NCBI RefSeq assembly: GCF_008014345.1
Contig: NZ_VPFL01000003.1
Location: forward strand, 62,001 to 126,000
Reading direction: 5' to 3'
From: Pelomicrobium methylotrophicum
GTDB lineage: Bacteria > Pseudomonadota > Gammaproteobacteria > Burkholderiales > UBA6910
Length of the DNA: 64,000 nucleotides
Part shown: positions 26,110 through 33,434 of the stretch, one piece after another
Layout: every line of letters begins with the position of its first letter
Position numbering within the stretch: position 1 is the first letter of the stretch
Program-made: the position numbers and the translations under genes
The notes under the pieces: generated by a model
What the model saw: only the letters and a program-made list of their open reading frames with translations
What the model was told of the DNA's origin: nothing
Databases searched by the model: none

Positions 26110-27354
26110 TCAGTGGCCCATGCTCGGGGTATTGACCTTCTTTCCGTTGCTGAGCGACGTCAAGTAGTACTCGATGTCCGCGTACTCGGGCGCGTCCGGC
26201 GGCAGCTCGTTGGCCCGGATCGCCACGCCGCACCACTGGAAGCGCTTCCGGATGGTCCAGATGTCGCCCTGGCTGGTGCGGTAGTACGGGTGATGGCCCA
26301 CTTGGTCTTTGGAGGGGCCCAGGTACTGGCCGCGGATCCACTTGTTCGCGGCAAGCCCGTGGCAGTCGGTGCAGGCGAAGTTAAGCTGCCCGATCTTGCG
26401 CGACATGAGTTCCTTGCCCCGCTGGGCGTGGGCCTTCTCCTCGGCGGTGCGGAACTGGATGTTGATCGGCACGCCGCGCCCGAGGCTGCGCAGATAGATC
26501 GAAAGCTGGTTGTTCTCGGCGCTTTCCATGAGGTACTCGGCGCCGGTGGTGGCCCGCGCGTGGCGCGTGATGAACTCCTCCGTGTTCAGCACCTTCTTCA
26601 TGCGCGGCTCGTAGTATGGCATCCGCGCCGCCCAGGTGCGGAATTCTTTCTTCGGGTCCTTGTGGCAGGAGGCGCAGGACTTGCCGTTGGGGCCCGGCGT
26701 GGCGAACAACTTCTCGCCCCGCTCCCCTTCTCCCCAGGCTGGATTCTGAAACGGATCGTCCGGATCATACGCCGGCTCCTCTTTCACGCGCTGGTTCGGA
26801 TTGTCGCGGGGGTCCTTGAACTGCGCCGGCGTCTTCAGCGTTTTGAGATAAGCCACGATGTCGCGGATCTCCTCCGGCGAGAACACCCCGTGGCGGCCCC
26901 ACGGCGGCATCATGCTGTTCGCATTGAAGACCCGTGGATCGTAGATGTAGTTATAGAGCCACCAGTCGGTGCGCCCCCAGGTGCCGATGGTGGAAAGATC
27001 CGGCCCCACGTTGCCCGGCAGCGTCCCCCCGGGCAGGATGTGACAGGCGAGGCAGCCGCCGCCGCGCGACCGGTCGAACGCGAGCTTCTTGCCGTTTTCC
27101 GGGTTTCCGTCCTCGATCGGTCCGAACACCCGCTGGTAGCCGTCGACGGAGGGGGAAGCGTTGGTGCGCAGCGTGTTGAACTTGTCCCAGTTGGCCTGGG
27201 GCCAGGCGGCATACCGGCTCCAAGGCACCGGCGCTGCCGGCTTCTCCGTCTCGAGGGGCGCGGCGCTGCGCTTGCCGCCTTCCGCCGCGGATGCCGACGC
27301 AATGCAGCCCAGGGTCGCAAGCACTGCCGCTATGCATGGCGCGATCAGCTTCAT
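26110..27354 (-). CDS. soxXA: SoxXA fusion: periplasmic triheme c-type cytochrome of thiosulfate oxidation
   Basis: Single polypeptide of 414 residues joining SoxX and SoxA, normally separate subunits that attach thiosulfate to the SoxY carrier. A signal peptide occupies 1 to about 23 (ending ASA-A). The SoxX part (about 45-180) has heme motif C101-LA-C104-H105 followed by LPGNVGPDLSTIG and the Met ligand region MMPPWG at 148-153. The SoxA part (about 205-414) has C227-AS-C230-H231, C328-TD-C331-H332 and the active-site cysteine C375 in RFQWCGVAIRANELPPDAPEY. The linker near 180-205 is polar. Ribosome site GGAGGAGATGAG precedes the ATG at 27354. No soxY, soxZ or soxB lies in the window. Upstream lie a sigma-54 promoter and a terminator. 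Confidence 0.94.
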   Translation of the reverse strand: MKLIAPCIAAVLATLGCIASASAAEGGKRSAAPLETEKPAAPVPWSRYAAWPQANWDKFNTLRTNASPSVDGYQRVFGPIEDGNPENGKKLAFDRSRGGGCLACHILPGGTLPGNVGPDLSTIGTWGRTDWWLYNYIYDPRVFNANSMMPPWGRHGVFSPEEIRDIVAYLKTLKTPAQFKDPRDNPNQRVKEEPAYDPDDPFQNPAWGEGERGEKLFATPGPNGKSCASCHKDPKKEFRTWAARMPYYEPRMKKVLNTEEFITRHARATTGAEYLMESAENNQLSIYLRSLGRGVPINIQFRTAEEKAHAQRGKELMSRKIGQLNFACTDCHGLAANKWIRGQYLGPSKDQVGHHPYYRTSQGDIWTIRKRFQWCGVAIRANELPPDAPEYADIEYYLTSLSNGKKVNTPSMGH

Positions 27355-27463
27355 CTCATCTCCTCCATGTGGTTCGGACTCCTCAGCCAGGCCCCCCGCT
27401 GCGGCGGGGGCCCAGAAAAGGTTCCTTTTTTCCAGGGGCATGGCGCCCCCGGCCTAGGATACG

Positions 27464-27492
27464 AAAAAAGGGGGCGCTTTTGCGAGCGCCCC
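27464..27492 (-). terminator. Intrinsic terminator between the sigma-54 promoter and soxXA
   Basis: Stem GGGGCGCT/AGCGCCCC (27485-27492 with 27471-27478) and short loop, followed on the minus strand by CCTTTTTT. It lies 110 bp upstream of the soxXA start codon, so read-through or a second promoter would be needed for soxXA expression. Confidence 0.85.
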
Positions 27493-27542
27493 AATAGCCA
27501 AAGGAGGAGGATGAAAGCAACGAGATGCTCCCGATGCCTTCA
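27464..27542 (-). ncRNA. Candidate sigma-54-dependent small RNA or attenuated leader of soxXA
   Basis: From the predicted start near 27542 the transcript begins with a foldable segment: GAAGGCA pairs with UGCUUUC seven bases long, enclosing a smaller GAG-CAU-CUC hairpin. It continues with the single-stranded tract UCCUCCUCCUU (27501-27511) and ends in an intrinsic terminator (27464-27492). Hairpin, exposed seed and terminator is the common plan of regulatory RNAs. The seed is complementary to AAGGAGGAGGA and could pair with Shine-Dalgarno sequences, including GGAGGAG of soxXA at 27360-27366. Whether it acts in trans, or as a leader controlling soxXA after read-through, cannot be decided from sequence. 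Expression is unproven. Confidence 0.55.
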
Positions 27543-27551
27543 CCCTCCCCA

Positions 27552-27570
27552 AAGCAATCGCCGTGCCAAA
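27552..27570 (-). promoter_or_regulatory. Sigma-54 (-24/-12) promoter
   Basis: Minus strand TTTGGCACG (TGGCACG at 27562-27568), 4-bp spacer GCGA, then TTGCTT (27552-27557). This matches the RpoN consensus TGGCACG-N4-TTGCW at every specified base. The start site would be about 27542. No other sequence in the window was noticed to match as well. Confidence 0.75.
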
Positions 27571-27651
27571 AATATTTACGCTTGCATTCAATAGGATGCG
27601 CTCCCATGGGTGGAAAAATGCGCCCGACGCACACCGAAAATGCCGCATGGT

Positions 27652-27667
27652 GGTGCACGCGTGCACC
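27652..27667. promoter_or_regulatory. Perfect 16-bp palindrome, candidate enhancer-binding site
   Basis: GGTGCACGCGTGCACC is exactly self-complementary and lies about 84-99 bp upstream of the -24 element, roughly -110 to -125 from the predicted start. RpoN activators usually bind at -80 to -200. A weaker inverted pair TGCG-CCCGA-CGCA follows at about 27619-27631. The binding protein is unknown; the half-site arrangement differs from the NtrC consensus. Confidence 0.45.
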
Positions 27668-27862
27668 GGCAGGACACAGCTGGCGGGACAGCAGTCTTGA
27701 GCGCGGCTGCAAAAAAACCGCCGGCGCGCAACTCCTCCCCGTCGTCACAACCCGGATCACTCCCTCGGGCATCATCCTCGCGGTTTTTCTTCTATTGGTA
27801 TTTGAAAAGGCGAGTGTTTTAGTTGTTTAGGAAGTAATGTAACGCTTCAGGCCCGCCGGGGC
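27668..27862. other. Non-coding stretch upstream of the soxXA regulatory region
   Basis: No gene supported. Reading frames here are short and lack protein-like composition. The segment 27780-27840 is markedly AT-rich compared with the rest of the window and might contain a further promoter or binding sites, but no clear motif was found. Confidence 0.4.
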
Positions 27863-27863
27863 T

Positions 27864-27892
27864 AATAAAAATGGTCTATGTATGCATAGACC
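27864..27892 (-). terminator. Terminator of the YbhP-like gene
   Basis: Perfect 8-bp stem GGTCTATG/CATAGACC (27885-27892 with 27873-27880), 4-nt loop, followed on the minus strand by ATTTTTATT. It is nested in a second inverted repeat GCCCGCCGG/CTGGCGGGC at 27851-27859 and about 27906-27914. Confidence 0.75.
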
Positions 27893-27925
27893 TTGCCTAT
27901 TTCTGCTGGCGGGCACCACGGGCAG

Positions 27926-28678
27926 CTACAGGCGGATCATCGTGGCGGACAGCGCCGCATGGTCGGAGATCCTGGACCAGGGAGGTCCGTGATGGACATG
28001 GGCGTGCTTGACGTGGAAGCCCCGCACGTAGATGCGGTCCAGCCGGAACAGGGGCAGCGCCGATGGAAAACTGCGGGCAGCCCGGCCGCGGGTGAGTTCG
28101 AAGACCTCCCTGAGCTCGAGGGAGTCCACCAGAATCCGGCTCGCCCTGCCCTGCCAGTCGTTGAAATCCCCCGCGATGACGAGCGGTGCGTCTTCCGGCA
28201 CCATTTCCCGGATGCGCCGCTCAAGCGCCCTCAGCTGGCGCGTGCGCCCGCGGGCGAAAAGCCCCAGATGCACACACACGCAGTGCAGGGGGCGCGCCCA
28301 ACCGGGCACGCGAATTTCGCAATGGAGAAGGCCGCGCCGTTCGAAGCGGTGGGTGGAAACGTCCTCGTTCTCCCAGCTCACGATCGGGAAGCGGGACAGA
28401 ATCGCATTGCCGTGATGGCCCCCGTCGTACACAGCGTTCTTGCCGTAGGCGAAATCGATCCAGACGGCGTCGGCCAGGAATTCGTATTGCGGTTTGACGG
28501 GCCAGTCGTCAAACCGCTCGGCGTGGCGGTCATGGGCTCCCACCACCTCCTGCAGGAAAATGACGTCCGCGCCCAGGGCATGGAGACGCTCCCGCAGCTC
28601 GTGGACCACCACGCGGCGGTTGAAGTGGGAAAATCCCTTGTGGATGTTGTAGGTGGCAACGTGCAGCGTGTCGGTCAT
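27926..28678 (-). CDS. Endonuclease/exonuclease/phosphatase-family hydrolase (YbhP-like)
   Basis: Cytosolic metal-dependent phosphodiesterase fold, 250 residues, closely resembling E. coli YbhP. The family residues are visible: N11 in TYNIHKGF, E44 in FLQEV, H89-G-N91 in GGHHGNA, GDFNDW near 165-170 and the C-terminal SDHAALSA. DRIY precedes the last motif. No signal peptide is present. The biochemical substrate of YbhP-type proteins is not established; in enterobacteria the gene lies beside a cardiolipin synthase, but no such gene is here. The ATG at 28678 is directly preceded by a weakly purine-rich AAAA run. Confidence 0.88.
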   Translation of the reverse strand: MTDTLHVATYNIHKGFSHFNRRVVVHELRERLHALGADVIFLQEVVGAHDRHAERFDDWPVKPQYEFLADAVWIDFAYGKNAVYDGGHHGNAILSRFPIVSWENEDVSTHRFERRGLLHCEIRVPGWARPLHCVCVHLGLFARGRTRQLRALERRIREMVPEDAPLVIAGDFNDWQGRASRILVDSLELREVFELTRGRAARSFPSALPLFRLDRIYVRGFHVKHAHVHHGPPWSRISDHAALSATMIRL

Positions 28679-28731
28679 TTTTCGGGTCGTCTGCAGCGCA
28701 GCGCCGAGTATATTACCCGCAGCAGGGAGCC

Positions 28732-28775
28732 CTGACGACGCCCCGCCCCTGGCCTGGCGACGGCGGGGCGGTCAG
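28732..28775. repeat. Long GC-rich hairpin at the nadA stop codon
   Basis: Arms CTGAC-GA-CGCCCCGCC (28732-28747) and GGCGGGGCG-GTCAG (28762-28775) pair over 14 bp with one 2-nt bulge. The nadA stop codon lies in the right arm. No T-tract follows on either strand, so it is not a standard terminator; it could protect the mRNA 3' end. Confidence 0.5.
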
Positions 28776-29869
28776 GAGACCTGGAGCATGCGCTCCAAGG
28801 CAAGGCGGGCAAGGGCAGCCTCTTCCTCGGGCACGGTGATTTGGTTGACGACCTTTCCCTGCACCAGGTTCTCCAGCGTCCACGCGAGATGCTGCGGGTC
28901 GATGCGCGCCATGGTGGAGCACATGCAGACCGTCGGCGCCATGAACTGCACGATCTTGCCCTCGGGCTTGAACTGCTCGGCGATGCGGTTTACCAGGTTG
29001 AGTTCCGTCCCCACGAGCCAGCGGGTCCCCGGCGGCGCCTCGGCGATGGTCTTGATGATGAACTCCGTGGAGCCCACGTAATCCGATAGCCGGCAGACAT
29101 CGAAGTTGCACTCAGGATGCGAAATGACGATGGCATCCGGGTACTGGCTCTTGTAACGCAGGATATGGCTTGCCTGGAACATCTGGTGCACCGAGCAATG
29201 GCCCTTCCAGAGCAGGATCTTGGCCTTGCGGATTTGCTCAACCTCAAGCCCTCCCATGGGCTCGTCCGGATCCCACACGGGCATCTCTTCCAGGGGAATC
29301 CCCATCTTGTGGCCGGTCCAACGTCCCAGATGCTGGTCCGGGAAGAATAGGACCTTGGGCTGCTGGGCAAACGACCACTCGAGGATCTTGCGAGCGTTGG
29401 TGGAAGTGCACACGATGCCGCCGTGTTCGCCGCAGAACGCCTTCAAGTCGGCCGCAGAATTGATATAAGTCACCGGCGTCACCTGCTCATCCGGGTCGAA
29501 GACTTCGGAAAGCTCCCTCCACGCGCGCTCCACCTTCGCCAGATTCGCCATGTCGGCCATGGAGCAGCCGGCATTGAGATCAGGCAGGATCGAGATCTGC
29601 TCGGGACGGCTGAGGATGTCCGCCACCTCGGCCATGAAGTGCACGCCGCAAAAGACGATATAGTCGGCGGCGGTACTGGCAGCAAGCCGCGAGAGCTTGA
29701 GCGAATCCCCGGTCAGGTCGGCGTGCTTGTAGACGTCGGCCCGCTGGTAATGGTGACCCAGGATGACGGCCCGCTTTCCGAGCGCGGCCTTGGCGGCCAC
29801 GATGCGGGCCTCGCAGTCCTCGTCGGCGAGGCGTTGGAAGGCGTCGAACGCAATGGCAGCCGTCGGCAC
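28772..29869 (-). CDS. nadA: Quinolinate synthase
   Basis: Iron-sulfur enzyme condensing iminoaspartate with dihydroxyacetone phosphate to quinolinate in de novo NAD synthesis; 365 residues. Landmarks are ILGHHYQRADVYKHADLTGDS near 37-56, FCGVHFMAE at 73-81, and STNAR at 156-160 with FFPDQHLGRW at 175-184. Candidate [4Fe-4S] ligands are C102 (GCSMAD), C225 (GHCSVH) and C315 or C317 (PTVCMC). nadB and nadC are not nearby. Monocistronic here, flanked by nudB upstream and the YbhP-like gene downstream on the same strand. Confidence 0.96.
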   Translation of the reverse strand: MPTAAIAFDAFQRLADEDCEARIVAAKAALGKRAVILGHHYQRADVYKHADLTGDSLKLSRLAASTAADYIVFCGVHFMAEVADILSRPEQISILPDLNAGCSMADMANLAKVERAWRELSEVFDPDEQVTPVTYINSAADLKAFCGEHGGIVCTSTNARKILEWSFAQQPKVLFFPDQHLGRWTGHKMGIPLEEMPVWDPDEPMGGLEVEQIRKAKILLWKGHCSVHQMFQASHILRYKSQYPDAIVISHPECNFDVCRLSDYVGSTEFIIKTIAEAPPGTRWLVGTELNLVNRIAEQFKPEGKIVQFMAPTVCMCSTMARIDPQHLAWTLENLVQGKVVNQITVPEEEAALARLALERMLQVS

Positions 29870-29940
29870 CGTTTATCGTCCCTTGGCACTACGCTGCTAA
29901 CCAGCGCAAACAGTGAATATTTTAAGACCGTCTCCCGCGT

Positions 29941-30387
29941 TCAGGGTTTCCCCGCCCGCTGGGGGAGCAAAAGGATAGCGTCTCGGTTGCTCCACGAAAA
30001 GACCTTTTGCGCCGCCTCCCGGTAAGGCAGCCACACATATCCCAAGTGTTCGCGGGGCGCCACCTGAACCGGCAGCGGGCCCGGGACCTCCATCGCAAAC
30101 ACATGCTCCGTGTTGTGAGTGACACCGGGCGGGTAGCGGTGTCGCCATTCCTTGAAGATCTCGTAGCGATTCGTGATCCCCCAGTCCGCCAGAGGATAGC
30201 GATCGGGGTCCAGCCCTGTCTCTTCGCTCACTTCCCGCCGCGCCGTCTGCTCCAGGGTCTCGCCCGGGTTCTGGCTCCCGGTGACCGACTGCCAGAAGCC
30301 GGGCCGGTCGGCCCGCTCGAGCAGCAGCACTTCCAGCGCCGGCGTGTGGATCAGCACCAGGACCGAGACGGGAATCTTGTAGCTCAC
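29941..30387 (-). CDS. nudB: Dihydroneopterin triphosphate diphosphatase (Nudix)
   Basis: Nudix hydrolase of 148 residues, the size of E. coli NudB, acting in folate synthesis on dihydroneopterin triphosphate. The Nudix box is [22 protein letters not shown] with the catalytic REVSEE core. [12 protein letters not shown] at the start and FWQSVTGSQ are typical of NudB. I chose the GTG at 30387, which overlaps the aspS stop as GTGA; a start 90 nt upstream would lie wholly inside aspS. Coupling to aspS is a common arrangement in this lineage. Confidence 0.92.
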   Translation of the reverse strand: MSYKIPVSVLVLIHTPALEVLLLERADRPGFWQSVTGSQNPGETLEQTARREVSEETGLDPDRYPLADWGITNRYEIFKEWRHRYPPGVTHNTEHVFAMEVPGPLPVQVAPREHLGYVWLPYREAAQKVFSWSNRDAILLLPQRAGKP

Positions 30388-32165
30388 GCCTTCGCCGTCT
30401 CCGGCCGGCGCACGCGGATGTGCAGCTCGCGCAACTGCTTCTCGTCCACCGGGCTCGGCGCACGGGTGAGCAGGCACTGACCCCGCTGGGTCTTGGGGAA
30501 CGCGATCACGTCACGGATCGAATCCGCCCCCGCCATCAGCGCCACGATCCGGTCCAGCCCGAAGGCGATGCCCCCGTGGGGTGGCGCGCCGTACTGGAGC
30601 GCCCGCAACAGGAACCCGAACTTCTGCTCCGCCTCCTCTGGACTGATCGCCAAGGCGCGAAACACCTTCGACTGTACGTCCTGGCGATGGATACGCACGG
30701 AGCCGCCGCCGATCTCCCAGCCGTTCAGCACCATGTCGTAGGCCTTGGAGCGGGCGCGCCCGGGATCGCATTCCAACAGGTCCTCATGCCCCGCCGCGGG
30801 CGAGGTGAAGGGGTGGTGCAGCGCCGTCCAGCGCTTCTCCTCATCGTCCCACTCGAACATGGGAAAATCCACGACCCACAGGGGCCGCCAGCCGGGCTCT
30901 ACCAAGTTTTTGTCGTGGCCAAGTTTGAGCCGCAGCGCTCCGAGAGACTCGTTCACCACCTTGGCGCGATCGGCCCCGAAGAAGATCAAATCCCCGTCCT
31001 TCGCCCCGGTTCGCTGGAGGATCGCCTGGATCGCCTGCAGCGAAAGGAACTTCAGGATCGGCGACTGGAGGCCCTCGCTCCCCTTCTCGACCGCGTTCAC
31101 CTTGATGTAGGCGAGGCCCTTGGCGCCGAATAGCTTGACGTAGTCCGTGTAGTCGTCGATTTCCTTGCGCGTGAGCTCGCCGCCTCCAGGCACGCAAAGC
31201 GCGGCCACCCGGCCGTCTGCGAGATGCGCCGCGTCGCGAAACACCTTGAATTCCACGTCGCGCATGACGTCGGTGAGCTCGGTCAGCTTCAAAGGAATGC
31301 GCAGGTCCGGCTTGTCGGATCCGTAGAGCGCCATGGCCTCATCGTAAGTGAGGCGCGGGAACGGGTCCGGCAGATCGATCTCCATGACTGTCTTGAACAC
31401 GCTGCGGATCATGCTCTCCATGAGGGCGGTGATCTCCGGCACGTCGAGGAAGGACGTCTCCACGTCGATCTGGGTGAACTCCGGCTGACGGTCCGCGCGC
31501 AGGTCCTCGTCACGGAAGCACTTGACGATCTGGTAGTAGCGGTCGAAGCCTGCCATCATGAGCAGCTGCTTGAACAACTGGGGCGACTGGGGCAGCGCGT
31601 AGAACTCGCCCGCGTGGAGGCGGCTTGGCACCAGGAAGTCCCGGGCGCCTTCCGGCGTCGAGCGTGTGAGCATCGGCGTCTCGATGTCAATAAAGCCATG
31701 CTGGTCCAGAAAGCGACGCACCGCCATCGCCACCCGGTGGCGCAGGCGCAGGTTCTTCTGCATCTGGGGCCGTCGCAGGTCCAGCACGCGATATTCCAGG
31801 CGCACCTGTTCGCTGATGGAATCGTCGTCCATGAGAAACGGCGGCGGGAGGGAGGGATTGAGCACCTCAACGGCGTGGGCCAGGACCTCCACTTCCCCGC
31901 TGCCGATGTTGGGATTGGCCGTGCCAGCGGGCCTTTCACGCACCCGACCTGTGACCCGCAGCACGTACTCGTTGCGCACGGAATCGGCCACCCGGAACGG
32001 CTCCGGCCGCGCCGGGTCGCATACGATCTGGACCAAGCCTTCGCGGTCGCGCAGGTCGATGAAGATGACACCGCCATGGTCGCGGCGCCGATGCACCCAA
32101 CCGCAGAGCGTGACTTCTTGGCCTATGTGCTGGCGGCTGATCAATCCGCAATACGTCGTTCGCAT
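30384..32165 (-). CDS. aspS: Aspartyl-tRNA synthetase
   Basis: Class II synthetase of 593 residues charging tRNA-Asp in the cytosol. The N-terminal OB-fold ([22 protein letters not shown] near 21-42) is followed by the catalytic core with motif 2 [18 protein letters not shown] near 217-234, the bacterial GAD insertion (about 290-420) and motif 3 [14 protein letters not shown] near 531-544. Bacterial full-length type. The start ATG at 32165 has only a weak ribosome site. It is followed by nudB with a GTGA overlap. Confidence 0.98.
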   Translation of the reverse strand: MRTTYCGLISRQHIGQEVTLCGWVHRRRDHGGVIFIDLRDREGLVQIVCDPARPEPFRVADSVRNEYVLRVTGRVRERPAGTANPNIGSGEVEVLAHAVEVLNPSLPPPFLMDDDSISEQVRLEYRVLDLRRPQMQKNLRLRHRVAMAVRRFLDQHGFIDIETPMLTRSTPEGARDFLVPSRLHAGEFYALPQSPQLFKQLLMMAGFDRYYQIVKCFRDEDLRADRQPEFTQIDVETSFLDVPEITALMESMIRSVFKTVMEIDLPDPFPRLTYDEAMALYGSDKPDLRIPLKLTELTDVMRDVEFKVFRDAAHLADGRVAALCVPGGGELTRKEIDDYTDYVKLFGAKGLAYIKVNAVEKGSEGLQSPILKFLSLQAIQAILQRTGAKDGDLIFFGADRAKVVNESLGALRLKLGHDKNLVEPGWRPLWVVDFPMFEWDDEEKRWTALHHPFTSPAAGHEDLLECDPGRARSKAYDMVLNGWEIGGGSVRIHRQDVQSKVFRALAISPEEAEQKFGFLLRALQYGAPPHGGIAFGLDRIVALMAGADSIRDVIAFPKTQRGQCLLTRAPSPVDEKQLRELHIRVRRPETAKA

Positions 32166-32240
32166 GTCAATTCAGTGATACGGGCTCTATAGATGGAATC
32201 CACTGCCGCGCACGGCGCCGGCGCTCGATTGTGGCGGGAA

Positions 32241-32894
32241 TTACGCGACCCGGGCCTGCTCCGGCCGATCCCCTGGGCCGCGGCGACGGTCATCCGCAAC
32301 CGGCTTCGCGCCAGGAGCGACCACGCCCATCGAGACGATGTACTTGAGTGCCGCGTCGACGCTCAGGTTGAGCTCGACCACGTCGCTCTTCGGCAGCATC
32401 AGGAAGAAGCCAGAAGTGGGGTTGGGCGTCGTCGGCACATAGACGCTCACGTATTCGCCCTGCAGATAATTGGCCACATCACCGCCCGGCCTGCCGGTGA
32501 GAAAGGCGATTGTCCACGCCCCAGGCCGGGGGTACTGGATCAACAGCGCTTTGCGGAACGCCACTCCCTGGCTGGAGAAGAGGGAGTCGCTCACCTGCTT
32601 GACGCTGTAGTAGATGGACTTCACCACGGGGATGCGGCCAAGCAGTCCCTCCCAATAGTCGATCAGGCGTTGTCCGATGACGTTCGTGGCAAAAATCCCC
32701 GTGGCGAACACCACCACCAGGGAGAGGATCACCCCCAGACCGGGGATTCGAAATCCCAGCCACCGCTCCGGCTGCCACGACTCGGGCAGCAGGAGCAGCG
32801 TTTGGTCCATGGTGCTGACCAGCAGGTGCAGCACCCACAGCGTGATCCCGAGCGGTATCCAGATCAGCAGCCCGGTGACCAGGTATTTTTTCAT
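32241..32894 (-). CDS. DUF502-family membrane protein
   Basis: Membrane protein of 217 residues with two N-terminal helices (YLVTGLLIWIPLGITLWVLH at about 4-23 and GLGVILSLVVVFATGIFATN at about 51-70). A conserved soluble part follows: RIPVVKSIYYSVKQVSDSL, FRKALLIQYPRPGAWTIAFLTG and YVPTTPNPTSGFFLMLPKSDV, all hallmarks of DUF502. The function is not established. The ATG at 32894 overlaps the FmdB-family gene by 4 nt. fmdB-DUF502-aspS-nudB is a recurrent gene order in Betaproteobacteria. Confidence 0.92.
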   Translation of the reverse strand: MKKYLVTGLLIWIPLGITLWVLHLLVSTMDQTLLLLPESWQPERWLGFRIPGLGVILSLVVVFATGIFATNVIGQRLIDYWEGLLGRIPVVKSIYYSVKQVSDSLFSSQGVAFRKALLIQYPRPGAWTIAFLTGRPGGDVANYLQGEYVSVYVPTTPNPTSGFFLMLPKSDVVELNLSVDAALKYIVSMGVVAPGAKPVADDRRRGPGDRPEQARVA

Positions 32895-33178
32895 GCCTCC
32901 GCCTTGAGTGCGGCGCAGCCGCATGCGCCGGCGCCGCAGGCGTGGCCCGCTTTGGACTCTTCCTTCGACTCCGACTTCGCCGCGGGCTTGGAGCCGCTGT
33001 TCTTGAAATCAGTGACATACCAGCCCGTGCCCTTGAGCTGAAACCCTGCCGCGGTCAGCAACTTGTTGAACGACTCCTGGCCGCACTCGGGACACACGGT
33101 CAGCAGCGGCTCCCCGACCTTTTGCAGGTACTCGCTCTGAAAGCCACACGACGAGCAGCGGTATTCGTAGATCGGCAT
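32891..33178 (-). CDS. FmdB-family zinc-ribbon protein
   Basis: Small protein of 95 residues. The N-terminal zinc ribbon is MPIYEYRCSSCGFQSEYLQK with C8-x2-C11 and the second pair in CPECGQESF near 34-37. This is followed by the family segment FNKLLTAAGFQLKGTGWYVTDF. The tail is Lys/Glu/Ala-rich with additional cysteines. A putative regulatory or chaperone role is proposed for the family, but no function is proven. Ribosome site AGGGGAG precedes the ATG, and a TATAAT -10 element lies at 33210-33215 on the minus strand. Confidence 0.93.
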   Translation of the reverse strand: MPIYEYRCSSCGFQSEYLQKVGEPLLTVCPECGQESFNKLLTAAGFQLKGTGWYVTDFKNSGSKPAAKSESKEESKAGHACGAGACGCAALKAEA

Positions 33179-33209
33179 TGGCTACTCCCCTGAAAAATCG
33201 ATCAAAACC

Positions 33210-33215
33210 ATTATA
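33210..33215 (-). promoter_or_regulatory. Perfect -10 element upstream of the FmdB-DUF502-aspS cluster
   Basis: TATAAT on the minus strand, 32 bp before the FmdB-family start. No good -35 was recognised at 16-18 bp, so the promoter is only partly supported. Confidence 0.4.
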
Positions 33216-33295
33216 CCCTGTGAGCCTGTTGGCCAGGGGGGAAAATGGGGACACTGCCCGCGGATTCCAAGTCGAGCAGGCCCCTGGAAAGGCGG

Positions 33296-33325
33296 TTGCA
33301 AGCTTCTAAGCGCTTCAATTATACT
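33296..33325 (+). promoter_or_regulatory. Candidate sigma-70 promoter of the phosphotransacetylase-like gene
   Basis: TTGCAA (33296-33301), 18-bp spacer, TATACT (33320-33325), giving a leader of about 100 nt before the GTG at 33435. Confidence 0.5.
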
Positions 33326-33434
33326 GTTTTTTGCGTCGCATCATAGTTCACGATCCGCTTTTTCGCCCGGGGTGCCGGGCCCGGACGGGGAAGCCTCGTA
33401 TACAATCCGAATTCGCTTGTCCAAGGCAGACCCT

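Noticed and set aside
24278-26167. Plus-strand frame of 629 codons opposite the ABC exporter
   Set aside because: Antisense shadow; the real gene is on the minus strand with Walker and signature motifs.
27511-27594. Plus-strand 27-codon frame with two CxxC-like cysteines and an apparent AGGAGGAGG ribosome site
   Set aside because: The ribosome-site-like sequence is the complement of the CU-rich seed of the candidate minus-strand RNA, and it directly abuts the ATG without proper spacing. Composition is not protein-like.
27652-27667. NtrC binding site
   Set aside because: The half-sites are arranged differently from the TGCACC-N5-GGTGCA type consensus, so only an unspecified palindrome is reported.
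27383-27775. Minus-strand frame of 130 codons across the soxXA upstream region
   Set aside because: It runs through the terminator, the RNA candidate and the sigma-54 promoter, and its composition resembles no protein family.
33179-33192. GGGGAGTAGC upstream of the FmdB-family gene, identical to the yybP-ykoY loop motif
   Set aside because: It overlaps the ribosome-binding site, and none of the rest of the riboswitch (second conserved loop, P1, terminator) is present. Coincidence.
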